This document shows, one piece after another, positions 52,951 to 61,452 of a DNA stretch of 64,000 nucleotides. Below the pieces are notes generated by a model that made no database searches, was not told the origin of the DNA, and saw nothing but the letters and a program-made list of their open reading frames with translations. Within the stretch, counting starts at the first letter, position 1; every line of letters starts with the position of its first letter. Position numbers and translations under genes: made by a program. Source of the DNA: Sinobaca qinghaiensis (GTDB lineage Bacteria > Bacillota > Bacilli > Bacillales > Marinococcaceae); the NCBI RefSeq assembly GCF_003610495.1, contig NZ_RAPK01000007.1, forward strand, positions 310,001 to 374,000. The letters run 5' to 3'.

Positions 52951-53454
52951 ATGGAGTTTATTCTTTTCATATATGGAAATACCAAATACACGATTACCAT
53001 TGATCCTACCGTTTGGATTTTTGATGACAGAAAAGTTGATTTGACCACCTGGTTTGAGCAGGAGAAAAAAGCAGACACTTCTCTTGAAGAATATACACGG
53101 GCTGCTTCTGAGCATTGGGATAGAGAAATGACAGAAGGCGCCCGCATTCCAAAACGAACAAAAACAAATGAGGTCCGGAACAAAAAAGAAACGCTGATTA
53201 ATGGTACCTTCGGCATTCCTTTTCACTCTTTTATTGAAAATGCAGAACCTGGTGAAGACGCCTCTAAAGTAGTTGTAGAACGTTCTGAAGGATCAGAACT
53301 TATTGTAGATCTGGATACGGCAAAAGACTTTATTGCAGGATTTTCCAAAGACGGGGCCAGCCTGAAAGAAGACGGACCTGTTCATATTTATTATGGAAAC
53401 GGGGATAATAAAGAAAATCCCATCACTTTCGTGACAGGATTCCGCATCGTTTAG
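52951..53454 (+). CDS. Conserved hypothetical protein beside ylaN
   Basis: 167 aa, soluble, acidic. The start MEFILFIYGNTKYTITIDPTVWIFDDRKVDLTTWF looks like a small beta-rich domain, followed by a charged helical linker (about 40-85) and a second beta-rich half (ELIVDLDTAKDFI, VHIYYGNGDNKENPITFVTGF). No catalytic motif is recognised. Similar Bacillaceae proteins are sometimes labelled peptidyl-prolyl isomerase; I see nothing that proves this. ATG at 52951 with AAGGAGG nine bases upstream. Divergent from ylaN, convergent with phoH2 with no gap. Confidence 0.75.
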   Translation: MEFILFIYGNTKYTITIDPTVWIFDDRKVDLTTWFEQEKKADTSLEEYTRAASEHWDREMTEGARIPKRTKTNEVRNKKETLINGTFGIPFHSFIENAEPGEDASKVVVERSEGSELIVDLDTAKDFIAGFSKDGASLKEDGPVHIYYGNGDNKENPITFVTGFRIV

Positions 53455-54783
53455 CTACAATAGATCAGCTGCGAGCTGGGCAAGGCCGGATCTTTCTCCC
53501 TTTTCCAGCTTTACGTGGCCGCTGATCGATTGATCTTTGAACACTTCCACCACGTAGGCAAGCCCGTTATTTAATTCATCTAAATATGGGTGATCAATTT
53601 GTTTCGGATCCCCCATCAATACAATTTTACTTCCTTCCCCTACTCTTGTCAGGATAGTTTTCACTTCATGTTTTGTTAAATTCTGCGCTTCATCAATAAT
53701 AATAAACTGATCAGGAATACTTCTGCCCCTAATGTATGTCAGTGCTTCTACTTCAATAGAACCCATTCCGGCTAGAATTTGATCGAGTTCGCCGGGCTTT
53801 TTAGCGTTAAATAAATACTCGAGGTTATCGAAGATTGGCTGCATCCACGGCCTCAGTTTTTCATCTTTTTCACCAGGAAGGTAGCCTATATCTTTTCCCA
53901 TTGGCACAACGGGTCTTGCCACCAGCAGCTTATTGTAATTGCCGTAGTCTTCCGTAAGCATAAGTCCACAGGCAAGCGTTAGAAGCGTTTTTCCTGTTCC
54001 TGCTTTTCCGGTAAGAGTAACGAGCGGAATATCGTTTCGTAAAAGAAGCTCGAGCGCCATTTTTTGTTCCACATTCCGTGGCTTAATACCCCAGGCGTGC
54101 TCGTGTTCATTCGTAAAAGGCACTAATTGGGTTGCTGCCGTATTAACCTTACAAAGAGCAGACGAAGATCCTCCTGCGCTGTCCCGAAGCACGACAAATT
54201 CATGCGGGTACATCCCTTTTTCTTCTAATTGTTCCAGTGGAAGCGCATTCTCTGCATAGAAGGTATCAATAAGATCTTTTGACACAGCGATATGCCGCTT
54301 GCCTCTGTACATATTATCAAATTCCGTTACGCGGTCATTCAGGAAATCTTCAGCATGCAGGCCCAGAGCATCAGCTTTTACACGCACCAGCCCATCTTTG
54401 CTTACTATAATAACGCTTTTTCCTGTTTTTTCTTCAAGCTGCTGCGTATGAAGATTATGGGCTACTGCTAAAATACGGTTATCGTTTGTTACCTCTATAA
54501 ACATGTCTTTTAGATACTGATAGGATTTATGGTTCAGCTCTACCCGTACAGAACCGCCTGAATCAAGCGGCACGCCTTCATGAAGCTTCCCTACAGCTCT
54601 CAGGCTGTCCAGAATTCTGGCAGTCTCCCGGGCATTCCGGCCGATTTCATCCATGTATCGCTTTTTTGAATCAATTTCTTCCAGCACTACCGCTGGAATC
54701 ACAACATCGTTTTCTTTAAACTGGTATATAGCACGAGGGTCCTGAAGAAGCACATTAGTATCGAGCACGTATATTTTTTTCAA
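53455..54783 (-). CDS. ylaK: PhoH2-type protein: PIN domain fused to PhoH-like ATPase (YlaK)
   Basis: 442 aa. N-terminal PIN RNase-like domain (about 1-140) opens KKIYVLDTNVLLQDPRAIYQF with its acidic residues, including D7, E42-type and D102-type positions. C-terminal PhoH ATPase from about 240: Walker A LTGKAGTGKTLLTLACGL, Walker B FIIIDEAQNLTKHEVK, and LMGDPKQIDHPYLD. Family members unwind and cleave RNA. ATG at 54783 follows GGGGGG. A perfect 22-bp palindrome lies just upstream. The stop meets the convergent hypothetical gene. Confidence 0.93.
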   Translation of the reverse strand: MKKIYVLDTNVLLQDPRAIYQFKENDVVIPAVVLEEIDSKKRYMDEIGRNARETARILDSLRAVGKLHEGVPLDSGGSVRVELNHKSYQYLKDMFIEVTNDNRILAVAHNLHTQQLEEKTGKSVIIVSKDGLVRVKADALGLHAEDFLNDRVTEFDNMYRGKRHIAVSKDLIDTFYAENALPLEQLEEKGMYPHEFVVLRDSAGGSSSALCKVNTAATQLVPFTNEHEHAWGIKPRNVEQKMALELLLRNDIPLVTLTGKAGTGKTLLTLACGLMLTEDYGNYNKLLVARPVVPMGKDIGYLPGEKDEKLRPWMQPIFDNLEYLFNAKKPGELDQILAGMGSIEVEALTYIRGRSIPDQFIIIDEAQNLTKHEVKTILTRVGEGSKIVLMGDPKQIDHPYLDELNNGLAYVVEVFKDQSISGHVKLEKGERSGLAQLAADLL

Positions 54784-54815
54784 CGTTATTCCCCCCAGAA
54801 GTAAGTGAAAGTCTG

Positions 54816-54837
54816 TTCTATTCTTATAAGAATAGAA
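54816..54837. promoter_or_regulatory. 22-bp perfect palindrome upstream of phoH2
   Basis: Two 11-base arms, TTCTATTCTTA and its exact reverse complement, meet without a spacer. It lies 33 bp before the phoH2 ATG and 36 bp after the ylaL stop. All but two pairs are A-T and no T-run follows, so a regulator-binding site is more likely than a terminator. Confidence 0.5.
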
Positions 54838-54872
54838 TGATGTCTATAGGTTGTGGAGGAGGCCGTATACGA

Positions 54873-55328
54873 TCAGACTGTTTTCATGGCCTTCATCACT
54901 TGATTATCCAGCTTTGCTGCCGCTTCCGCGTCGTATGTTTTTTCGTAGCGCGGCTCCAGCGTCATCTTAGCTCCGTAAAACATAATATCCTTTACTTCCT
55001 TAATATCGAGTTCCGCCAGCGCCAGCTTAATAGGCACATCTTCTATTTCTTCTTTGAGTATTTTCACTTCGCCGGCAATCGCATACGTAGATCCGTTGCC
55101 TATAACAGTAATGACGATTCCGGAATTGTGCTTCATGTTTTCCATCATTTTGGACCGATTATCAATAGTAAATCGAAGTGTTTCTCTATCCGGTGCGTAT
55201 ATCCACGAGAGAACTCTCACATCTGGAGCCTTCGTTTCATAATCTACTGTAGTTAATGAAATGTACCGTTCTTTTTTTAGAAGAGCCAGCAGTTCATCGT
55301 TGAGATTTTTTTCCATTCGGTTTGCCAT
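54873..55328 (-). CDS. ylaL: Pyridoxamine 5'-phosphate oxidase-like FMN-binding protein (YlaL)
   Basis: 151 aa split-barrel flavoprotein fold. The opening ELLALLKKERYISLTTVDYETKAPDVRVLSWIYAPDRETLRFTIDNRSKMMENMKHN is the general PNPOx-like pattern. Substrate unknown. Position between phoH2 (ylaK) and ylaI matches ylaL. ATG at 55328 with AAGGGGG seven bases upstream. Confidence 0.83.
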   Translation of the reverse strand: MANRMEKNLNDELLALLKKERYISLTTVDYETKAPDVRVLSWIYAPDRETLRFTIDNRSKMMENMKHNSGIVITVIGNGSTYAIAGEVKILKEEIEDVPIKLALAELDIKEVKDIMFYGAKMTLEPRYEKTYDAEAAAKLDNQVMKAMKTV

Positions 55329-55541
55329 TCCATAACCCCCTTATGTATTTTTTAATTCCCTTAACAGGCGATGCGTATGCCTATTATTTTACATATACGA
55401 CATTTCAGGTGGAAACTCCTTTAATTTCCTGTTCACTAATCGTTCTTTGGAAGTTCATCAGTGATAGCCTTCCACCTTTCATGTTATACTATAAATGAAA
55501 CAATCTCGATAAAATTGCTCATCCTACTGGAGGATTTAGAT
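55329..55541. other. Divergent spacer between ylaL and ylaI
   Basis: 213 bp without a gene. An extended -10 for ylaI, TGTTATACT, ends at about 55490; no good -35 is seen with it. Nothing else is recognisable. Confidence 0.4.
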
Positions 55542-55742
55542 ATGAAAGTCAAATGTGTACTCTGCGATGACATTCATGATCTTGATGATGGAAATCCGCT
55601 GGCTAAGAAGCTGCGGAACCGCCCGATTCATACGTATATGTGCGAAACCTGCCGGGCACGAATTGCTAAACGTACAGAAGAAAGAGCGGAGACCGGTAAT
55701 TTTCATTTATACCGGGACCCTACTCAGGATGATGGATGGTAA
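55542..55742 (+). CDS. ylaI: Zinc-ribbon protein YlaI (DUF2197)
   Basis: 66 aa. Two Cys pairs, KCVLCDD near residue 5 and MCETCRARIAKR near 33, form a probable zinc ribbon around IHDLDDGNPLAKKLRNRPIHTY. The end FHLYRDPTQDDGW is conserved in Bacillaceae. Function unknown. ATG at 55542 has GGAGG eight bases upstream; the longer frame from 55461 has none. Confidence 0.9.
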   Translation: MKVKCVLCDDIHDLDDGNPLAKKLRNRPIHTYMCETCRARIAKRTEERAETGNFHLYRDPTQDDGW

Positions 55743-55754
55743 AACATGCTGTGT

Positions 55755-55787
55755 CAAAAGCGCTCCCCCGGGAGCGTTTTTTTGTAT
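55755..55787 (+). terminator. Terminator after ylaI
   Basis: Stem GCGCTCCC/GGGAGCG with a CC loop, followed by seven T on the plus strand. Confidence 0.88.
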
Positions 55788-55817
55788 CCATTCTTTTTTC
55801 TCCGTATAAGCTGTAAT

Positions 55818-55854
55818 AAAAAAAGCTTTCCCAAAAGGGAAAGCTTTTTTATGC
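55818..55854 (-). terminator. Terminator after ylaH
   Basis: Perfect 12-bp stem AAAAGCTTTCCC/GGGAAAGCTTTT around AAAA/TTTT, followed by TTTATTAC on the minus strand; it can also act on the plus strand. Confidence 0.85.
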
Positions 55855-56202
55855 AGATGGCTGCTGGTTCTGCTCTTGTTTATGGCGTTTCAGCCGCAGA
55901 CGATATATGGCCAGCACAACTGCTGCTGCAAATAAAGACTCCACTACCGCCATCCCAATAGCAAAGATAGTTAAAGGAAGGGCACCTATGAGAAGGGCAC
56001 TATAAACGATAACGTTTTTGAGCAGAGGCAGCTTTCGTGCAAAACCCATGTTGAACACAAGAATACACATAATTACTACAGCTGCATACAAAAGCCAAAA
56101 GCCCGTAATCGGATATTCATGGATGCCAAGCATACCGGCCGTCCATGACAGCTGATCCTGCGTGACAGCAATATCTCCGGAGTTGGTTGATCCGCCGTTC
56201 AT
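55849..56202 (-). CDS. ylaH: YlaH-like membrane protein
   Basis: 117 aa with three membrane helices at about 32-52, 60-80 and 83-102 and a basic C-terminal end (YRLRLKRHKQEQNQQ). The sequence IHEYPITGFWLLYAAVVIMCILVFNMGFARKLPLLKN is the family core. Unknown role. It follows typA in the same direction, as in Bacillus subtilis. ATG at 56202 with GGAGG upstream. Confidence 0.88.
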   Translation of the reverse strand: MNGGSTNSGDIAVTQDQLSWTAGMLGIHEYPITGFWLLYAAVVIMCILVFNMGFARKLPLLKNVIVYSALLIGALPLTIFAIGMAVVESLFAAAVVLAIYRLRLKRHKQEQNQQPSA

Positions 56203-56247
56203 TACGTTTCCCTCCTCATGAAATGCCGTTTATGCTGAGGTAGTGCT

Positions 56248-58080
56248 TTATTTCGATACTTTGCTCCGCTTCTCATCGCGCTCTCTGGCACTCTTATCAA
56301 GAATCTTTTTACGAAGGCGGATTGATTTTGGTGTTACTTCACAGTACTCGTCCTCGTTTAGATATTCCAATGCTTCTTCAAGCGTCAGAATTCTTGGGCG
56401 CTTCATCGTAACCGTGTTGTCTTTGTTAGCGGAACGAACGTTTGTCTGCTGCTTCATCTTAGTGATGTTAACAGTTAAGTCGTTGTCACGCGTGTGCTCA
56501 CCGACGATCATACCTTCGTATATTTCCGTACCCGGCTCAAGGAAAAGGGTACCGCGGTCTTCTACCTGCATCATGCCGTAAGGAGTACATTTTCCTGTTT
56601 CCATAGAAACAAGTACACCCTGGCGGCGTCCGCCGACCTGTCCGCTGTGAAGGGGACGATAGCCGTCAAACACGTGGTTAATAATACCGTAACCTTTAGT
56701 CTGTGCCATAAATTCCGTGGAATAACCAATAAGGCCTCTGGAAGGAACATAAAATTCCATGCGGACCTGACCGTCTCCACGGTTAACCATGTCACGCATT
56801 TCTCCTTTTCTTTCTCCAAGAGATTCCATTACTGCACCAGTATAGTCTTCCGGTACATCTACCTGCACCCGTTCAACCGGCTCAGATACAACACCATCTA
56901 CTTCTTTAATAATAACCTGGGGCTTGGATACTTGAATTTCATAACCTTCACGGCGGAGGTTTTCAATGAGAATACTCAAATGAAGCTCGCCTCGTCCTGA
57001 AACTGTCCATACGTCCGGCGATTCGGTGTGTTCCACGCGGAGGCTGACATCCGTTTCAAGCTGTGTCATCAGACGTTCTTCAATTTTTCTGCTTGTAACG
57101 TAGTCGCCTTCACGGCCTGCAAAAGGACTGTTGTTTACAAGAAAAGTCATTTGAAGAGTAGGTTCATCAATACGAAGTGCCGGAAGCGGATCCTGGTGAT
57201 CTGCCGGACAGATTGTTTCTCCGACCATGATGTCTTCAATACCTGCAATAGCAATAAGGTCACCGGCTGTTGCCACATCGATTTCCATACGCTTCAATCC
57301 CATAAAACCGAAAAGCTTTGTAATTCTAAAGCTTCTAACTGTACCATCAAGTTTAATTAAAGAAACCTGATCTCCGTTTTTAATGGTTCCCCGGAATACT
57401 CTTCCAATACCGATACGTCCAAGGTAATCATTATAATCAAGCATAGTAACCTGGAATTGTGCCGGCTCGCTGCTGTTATCAATAGGTGCCGGTACAGTAT
57501 CAAGGATAACATCAAACAGGATATCCATTTTACCATCCTGGTTCTCTGAATCCATGCTTGCTGTTCCATTAATTGCAGAAGCAAATACTACCGGAAACTC
57601 GATCTGCTCTTCATCAGCGCCAAGCTCGATGAATAGATCAAGTACTTCATCCACGACCTCATCAGGACGGGCCATAGGACGGTCAATTTTGTTCACTACT
57701 ACAAGAGGAGTAAGCTTTTGTTCCAATGCTTTCTTAAGCACAAAACGTGTCTGCGGCATACATCCTTCGTATGCGTCCACTACTAGAAGTACACCATCCA
57801 CCATTTTAAGGATACGTTCAACTTCTCCGCCAAAATCGGCGTGTCCTGGAGTATCCATTATGTTAATGCGGGTGTCTTTATACTTTACTGCCGTGTTTTT
57901 AGCAAGAATAGTAATACCGCGTTCTTTTTCAATGTCGTTATTGTCCATTGCACGCTCATCGACATGCTCATTTTCCCGATACGTTCCAGACTGTTTTAAC
58001 AGCTCGTCTACCAATGTTGTTTTTCCGTGGTCAACGTGAGCTATAATAGCAATATTTCTTAAATCATTACGTAATTCCAT
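56248..58080 (-). CDS. typA: Translational GTPase TypA/BipA
   Basis: Ribosome-associated GTPase needed for 50S assembly at low temperature and under stress. 610 aa: G domain with IAHVDHGKTTLVDELL, DTPGHADFGGEVERIL and VNKIDRP, domains II and III, and the BipA-specific C-terminal domain (VPSRGLIGYSTEFMAQTKGYGI). ATG at 58080 (MELRNDLRN) is the family start; GGAG lies eleven bases upstream. The longer frame from 58110 is not supported. Confidence 0.96.
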   Translation of the reverse strand: MELRNDLRNIAIIAHVDHGKTTLVDELLKQSGTYRENEHVDERAMDNNDIEKERGITILAKNTAVKYKDTRINIMDTPGHADFGGEVERILKMVDGVLLVVDAYEGCMPQTRFVLKKALEQKLTPLVVVNKIDRPMARPDEVVDEVLDLFIELGADEEQIEFPVVFASAINGTASMDSENQDGKMDILFDVILDTVPAPIDNSSEPAQFQVTMLDYNDYLGRIGIGRVFRGTIKNGDQVSLIKLDGTVRSFRITKLFGFMGLKRMEIDVATAGDLIAIAGIEDIMVGETICPADHQDPLPALRIDEPTLQMTFLVNNSPFAGREGDYVTSRKIEERLMTQLETDVSLRVEHTESPDVWTVSGRGELHLSILIENLRREGYEIQVSKPQVIIKEVDGVVSEPVERVQVDVPEDYTGAVMESLGERKGEMRDMVNRGDGQVRMEFYVPSRGLIGYSTEFMAQTKGYGIINHVFDGYRPLHSGQVGGRRQGVLVSMETGKCTPYGMMQVEDRGTLFLEPGTEIYEGMIVGEHTRDNDLTVNITKMKQQTNVRSANKDNTVTMKRPRILTLEEALEYLNEDEYCEVTPKSIRLRKKILDKSARERDEKRSKVSK

Positions 58081-58262
58081 TCGTTTACCGCTCCTATCCG
58101 ATACTATCATTCCTTAACCTATCAATTGTAGCACATTCCCTTTTGATTGGAAGTACTTTTTGCTTAATTAAGGTAAAATATCTGTCATGCTTTTAAATTC
58201 TCTTATTCCATTGTAGACTATTAAGTAGAATAAAGTAATAGCGAAAAGTGGTGTTTACTACG

Positions 58263-58442
58263 ATGACTGCAGTAAAATGGGTATTTCTTTTCCTCGCCTT
58301 TCTTGCTACTTTCAGCATTGCCAGCCTTGGCATTGCTGTTGCAGAAGGCTCTCTTTTGATTGCTGTACTATGTATTGCCGGTTTGCTCGTATCTTTTTAT
58401 GGTGCGAGAAAATTACGTGTAAAGCAGCAGTCCAACGCATAA
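58263..58442 (+). CDS. ylaF: Small membrane protein YlaF (DUF5325-like)
   Basis: 59 aa with two membrane helices, about 5-27 and 30-48, and a basic C-terminus GARKLRVKQQSNA. Length, helix hairpin and position divergent from typA match YlaF. Unknown function. ATG at 58263 lies nine bases after GGTG; GTG codons upstream are less likely. Confidence 0.8.
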   Translation: MTAVKWVFLFLAFLATFSIASLGIAVAEGSLLIAVLCIAGLLVSFYGARKLRVKQQSNA

Positions 58443-58482
58443 GAAAACAGCAGTGTTCATTGAACGCTGCTGTTTTTTTCTG
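58443..58482 (+). terminator. Bidirectional terminator that contains a stop codon
   Basis: Stem AACAGCAG-GTTCA/TGAAC-CTGCTGTT followed by seven T on the plus strand. The last codons and stop of the convergent 58457-58696 gene form part of the stem. Confidence 0.85.
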
Positions 58483-58696
58483 CTTTATTTTCATCCGGTG
58501 CGTAAGCATAGGCATGCACAGCCGCAATTCCCGCCACAAATATGGAAGGCGCATATACGGTTGTGAACAGTGCAATATATATTATAAAAAAAAGGATTCC
58601 GCTGATGAATTTTTTTAAATACATCTGCCCTATTCCGGGGAGCAGCAATGACAGCACGGTGGCAATCACTGCTTTTTTCCCTTTTAAATGTTTCAT
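58457..58696 (-). CDS. Small membrane protein with TM2-like motif
   Basis: 79 aa. After a basic start (MKHLKGKKAVIATVLS) comes LLLPGIGQMYLKKFISGILFFIIY, the PGxGQxYxxxxxxG pattern of TM2/DUF5683-type hairpins, then a second hydrophobic pair and a polar tail. No function known. ATG at 58696 has AGGTGAA upstream. It follows the O-methyltransferase gene by 59 bp. Confidence 0.75.
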   Translation of the reverse strand: MKHLKGKKAVIATVLSLLLPGIGQMYLKKFISGILFFIIYIALFTTVYAPSIFVAGIAAVHAYAYAPDENKAEKNSSVQ

Positions 58697-58755
58697 TCTT
58701 TCACCTGCCTTAGATCAGCCGTTTCCGCTGCCGGCACATATCTGCACCGGCCGTA

Positions 58756-59409
58756 TTATTCCCGGTTTTCGTTTTTTACAACCCGGGATACAGTAATTCC
58801 GTCTCCACTTGGTATAAGGGTGGATTCCAGCTGAGGATGTGATGCTACTTTTTCATTAAACTGCCGGATGGCTTCCGTGTAGCGCTTATCTTCCAGGTCG
58901 GCATTGAACACGGTATCTCCTGCCAGAACGTTATCTGCGACAATTAAAGCCTGGGGATTGGCAAGTTCTACAGCATAATCGAGATAATTTACATAATTCT
59001 TTTTATCCGCATCAATAAAAATAAAATCGTAGGAATTTTCACTTTCTCTTAGATGCTTTAATGTATCAAGGGCCTCGCCGACCATAATGGTTGTCTGGCC
59101 TTCAAATCCGGCGCGGATATGGTTCTGCTTGGATACCTGCGCAAAATCTTCATTTACTTCCAGGCTGGTTAAATGTCCTTCTTTTCCAAATCCTCTGGCA
59201 AGGCAGATACCGCTGTACCCTCCGAGGGCACCGATTTCCAGTATGTTTTTGGAACGGGATATTTTCACCAGCATAGTTAATATCTTTCCTACATTAGGGC
59301 TCACGGAAATTTCCGGCATATTGTTTTCCCGGATCGATTTGAGTACCTCTGTTAATTCATCATCATTTGGCTGAAAAACGGATTGAATATAATCATTTAC
59401 TTGTTTCAT
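58756..59409 (-). CDS. SAM-dependent O-methyltransferase (class I, family 3)
   Basis: 217 aa. SAM loop ILEIGALGGYSGICLARGF near residues 56-74, acidic LEVNEDF, and the metal/catechol site pattern FIFIDADKKNYVNYLDYAVEL with IVADNVL, typical of catechol-O-methyltransferase-like proteins. Bacillus relatives include the tRNA-modifying TrmR, which makes 5-methoxyuridine; the sequence alone does not prove that role. ATG at 59409 with AGGAGG upstream. Next to map. Confidence 0.85.
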   Translation of the reverse strand: MKQVNDYIQSVFQPNDDELTEVLKSIRENNMPEISVSPNVGKILTMLVKISRSKNILEIGALGGYSGICLARGFGKEGHLTSLEVNEDFAQVSKQNHIRAGFEGQTTIMVGEALDTLKHLRESENSYDFIFIDADKKNYVNYLDYAVELANPQALIVADNVLAGDTVFNADLEDKRYTEAIRQFNEKVASHPQLESTLIPSGDGITVSRVVKNENRE

Positions 59410-59431
59410 CCTGCATTCCTCCTACAATATT

Positions 59432-60181
59432 TTATGACTGCCGGGTTAATATTATAGGCTCATCCTCTGTAATGATGATCGTATGTTCATACTGAGCCGA
59501 TTTTTTCCCATCTTTTGTACGGGCTGTCCAGCCGTTGCTGTCCATTCTGCTGTGCCAGCTTCCTTCATTAATCATCGGTTCTATAGTTACCGCCATCCCT
59601 TTTTTCAACCGCTGTCCTTTGCCGGCTTCTCCATAATGGGGAATTTGTGGATCTTCGTGAATAGTACGTCCAATGCCGTGACCGGAAAAATCCCTGACTA
59701 CGGAATAGCCTTCTTTTTCTGCATAGCTTTGGATCGCATGGCCGATGTCACCAATTCTATTCCCATCCACCGCCTGCTCTATACCTAAATCGAGGGATTG
59801 TTTAGTGACTTTCAGTAATTTTTCTGTCTTATCGGATACTCTGCCGGCTTTATAAGTCCAGGCCGAATCTGCCAGCCCTCCCCTTAAATTGACTACCATA
59901 TCCACGGTAACAATATCCCCTTCTTTTAATAAAGAAGCTCTCGGAAAGCCGTGGCAGATTTCATCATTTATGCTGGCACAGGTAGCGTACTTATATCCCA
60001 TGTATCCTTTCTGCTCAGGCACTGCTCCATGTTTTTTTAAATATGTTTCCACAAACGCATTTATTTCTTTCGTAGAAACACCCGGCTTTATGCGCTGCTC
60101 TATTTCTTTATGGCATGATGCCAGAAGTTTACCGGCATCTTCCATCAACTGTATTTCTCTTTTTGTTTTTAATGAAATCAA
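59432..60181 (-). CDS. map: Type I methionine aminopeptidase
   Basis: Removes initiator Met from new proteins. 249 aa. The five metal ligands are in place: two Asp in VTVDMVVNLRGGLADSAW, His in DFSGHGIGRTIHED, Glu in VTIEPMINEG and Glu in AQYEHTIIIT. It resembles the second Bacillus enzyme (YflG/MapB) more than the one in the ribosomal-protein cluster, judged by length and context. ATG at 60181 with AAGGATA upstream. Confidence 0.94.
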   Translation of the reverse strand: MISLKTKREIQLMEDAGKLLASCHKEIEQRIKPGVSTKEINAFVETYLKKHGAVPEQKGYMGYKYATCASINDEICHGFPRASLLKEGDIVTVDMVVNLRGGLADSAWTYKAGRVSDKTEKLLKVTKQSLDLGIEQAVDGNRIGDIGHAIQSYAEKEGYSVVRDFSGHGIGRTIHEDPQIPHYGEAGKGQRLKKGMAVTIEPMINEGSWHSRMDSNGWTARTKDGKKSAQYEHTIIITEDEPIILTRQS

Positions 60182-60251
60182 ACTAAAGTATCCTTTCTTT
60201 ATTCAGGATGGTGTTTATTATACTATCTTTATCTTCGCACGTGTATAGATA

Positions 60252-61313
60252 TCAATCCAATATCAGCGGCTGAAAAGATGTATCAGCCCCCAGACCTTCA
60301 ATATAAGCCGCCAGCAGGGTAATTACGTCCTCTATATCCTCGAGGCTTGCTGTTTCAACAGGAGAGTGCATGTAACGGAGAGGAAGAGATACATTAACTG
60401 TAGTAATTCCGCTGCCCGTATAGCGGATCTTGTCTGCATCTGTTCCTGTTTGTCTTGGGGTTAGTTCATATTGTATATTTATACCCTGCTTTTCTGCCGT
60501 CTCTTTTAATCCAAGACCGGCTTTTTTATTTACCGGAGGACCTACAGCGAGTACTGGGCCTCCGCCCAGCTTCACTTCCGGCTGACCGCCCCGGTTGGAA
60601 CCCGGATAATCGTAAGCAAATGTTACATCAATTACTATGGCCAGATCCGGCTGAATGGCAGCTCCTGCATAGTACGCACCGCCCATATTGGTTTCTTCAT
60701 TCACTGTACTGACTGCTGCTACGCTGGCCGGAATTGTTTTCAGTTTTAAACGTTTTATCGTTTCTGCCGCGATAAATGCACCTGTACGATTATCCAGACC
60801 CCTGCCGCTTATTTTATTTCCAAAAAGTAATTCCGGAGATCTATGGTAAACGGCTGTATCACCAATAGATATAACTTCGGCGACCTCTTCTCTATTAGAC
60901 GCTCCGCAGTCAATGAACAAATCGGAAAAAGAAAAGCCGTCTCCGGTCCCTCCCTGATGCTCGGCATTCACCCCGAATACCCCGGTAACAACTTCTTTTT
61001 CCCCCAGTATGTCTACCTTCATACCAAGCGCAGGCTTATGACTGATACCGCCAAGTTTTTCCACTCGTATATAGCCCTCTGCATCTATTTCTTTAACCAT
61101 AAAACCAATCTCATCGCAATGGCCGGCGAGCATAATTTTTAATGTGCCCTCTGGATTAATAATTGAAATAGCGTTCCCCGCTCCATCCGCTCTCTGCTCG
61201 TCGGCAAATGGCTTCGTGTAATTGAGCCACTTCCGCTGGATATCTTCTTCGCTTCCGGAAGGAGATGGAGTGTTGAGCAATGTTAATAAAAAATCCATGC
61301 TGGATTTATCCAT
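60252..61313 (-). CDS. M42 family metallopeptidase (glutamyl/deblocking aminopeptidase-like)
   Basis: 353 aa. Dizinc ligands: His65 and Asp67 in MLAGHCDEIGF, bridging Asp in GRGLDNRTG near 175, Glu pair in STVNEETNMGG near 207, Asp in IVIDVTFAYD and His in RYMHSPVE near the end. M42 enzymes form large tetrahedral dodecamers that trim peptides. Substrate preference cannot be read. ATG at 61313 with AGGAGG upstream. Confidence 0.92.
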   Translation of the reverse strand: MDKSSMDFLLTLLNTPSPSGSEEDIQRKWLNYTKPFADEQRADGAGNAISIINPEGTLKIMLAGHCDEIGFMVKEIDAEGYIRVEKLGGISHKPALGMKVDILGEKEVVTGVFGVNAEHQGGTGDGFSFSDLFIDCGASNREEVAEVISIGDTAVYHRSPELLFGNKISGRGLDNRTGAFIAAETIKRLKLKTIPASVAAVSTVNEETNMGGAYYAGAAIQPDLAIVIDVTFAYDYPGSNRGGQPEVKLGGGPVLAVGPPVNKKAGLGLKETAEKQGINIQYELTPRQTGTDADKIRYTGSGITTVNVSLPLRYMHSPVETASLEDIEDVITLLAAYIEGLGADTSFQPLILD

Positions 61314-61403
61314 TCCGTATCCTCCTAATGGTAATATTTTTGTCTTGATTCGCTTATATCATAAGCAGTTTAGCACGGCAGGAGTTTTTTTGAAATAATG
61401 ATT

Positions 61404-61452
61404 CAAAAAAACAGACAGCTGGGTTTCTTCATACCCAAATGCCTGCTTTCAT
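61404..61452 (-). terminator. Terminator after the flavodoxin gene
   Basis: Imperfect stem AGGCATTTGGGT/AACCCAGCTGTCT with a short loop and seven T following on the minus strand. Confidence 0.7.
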
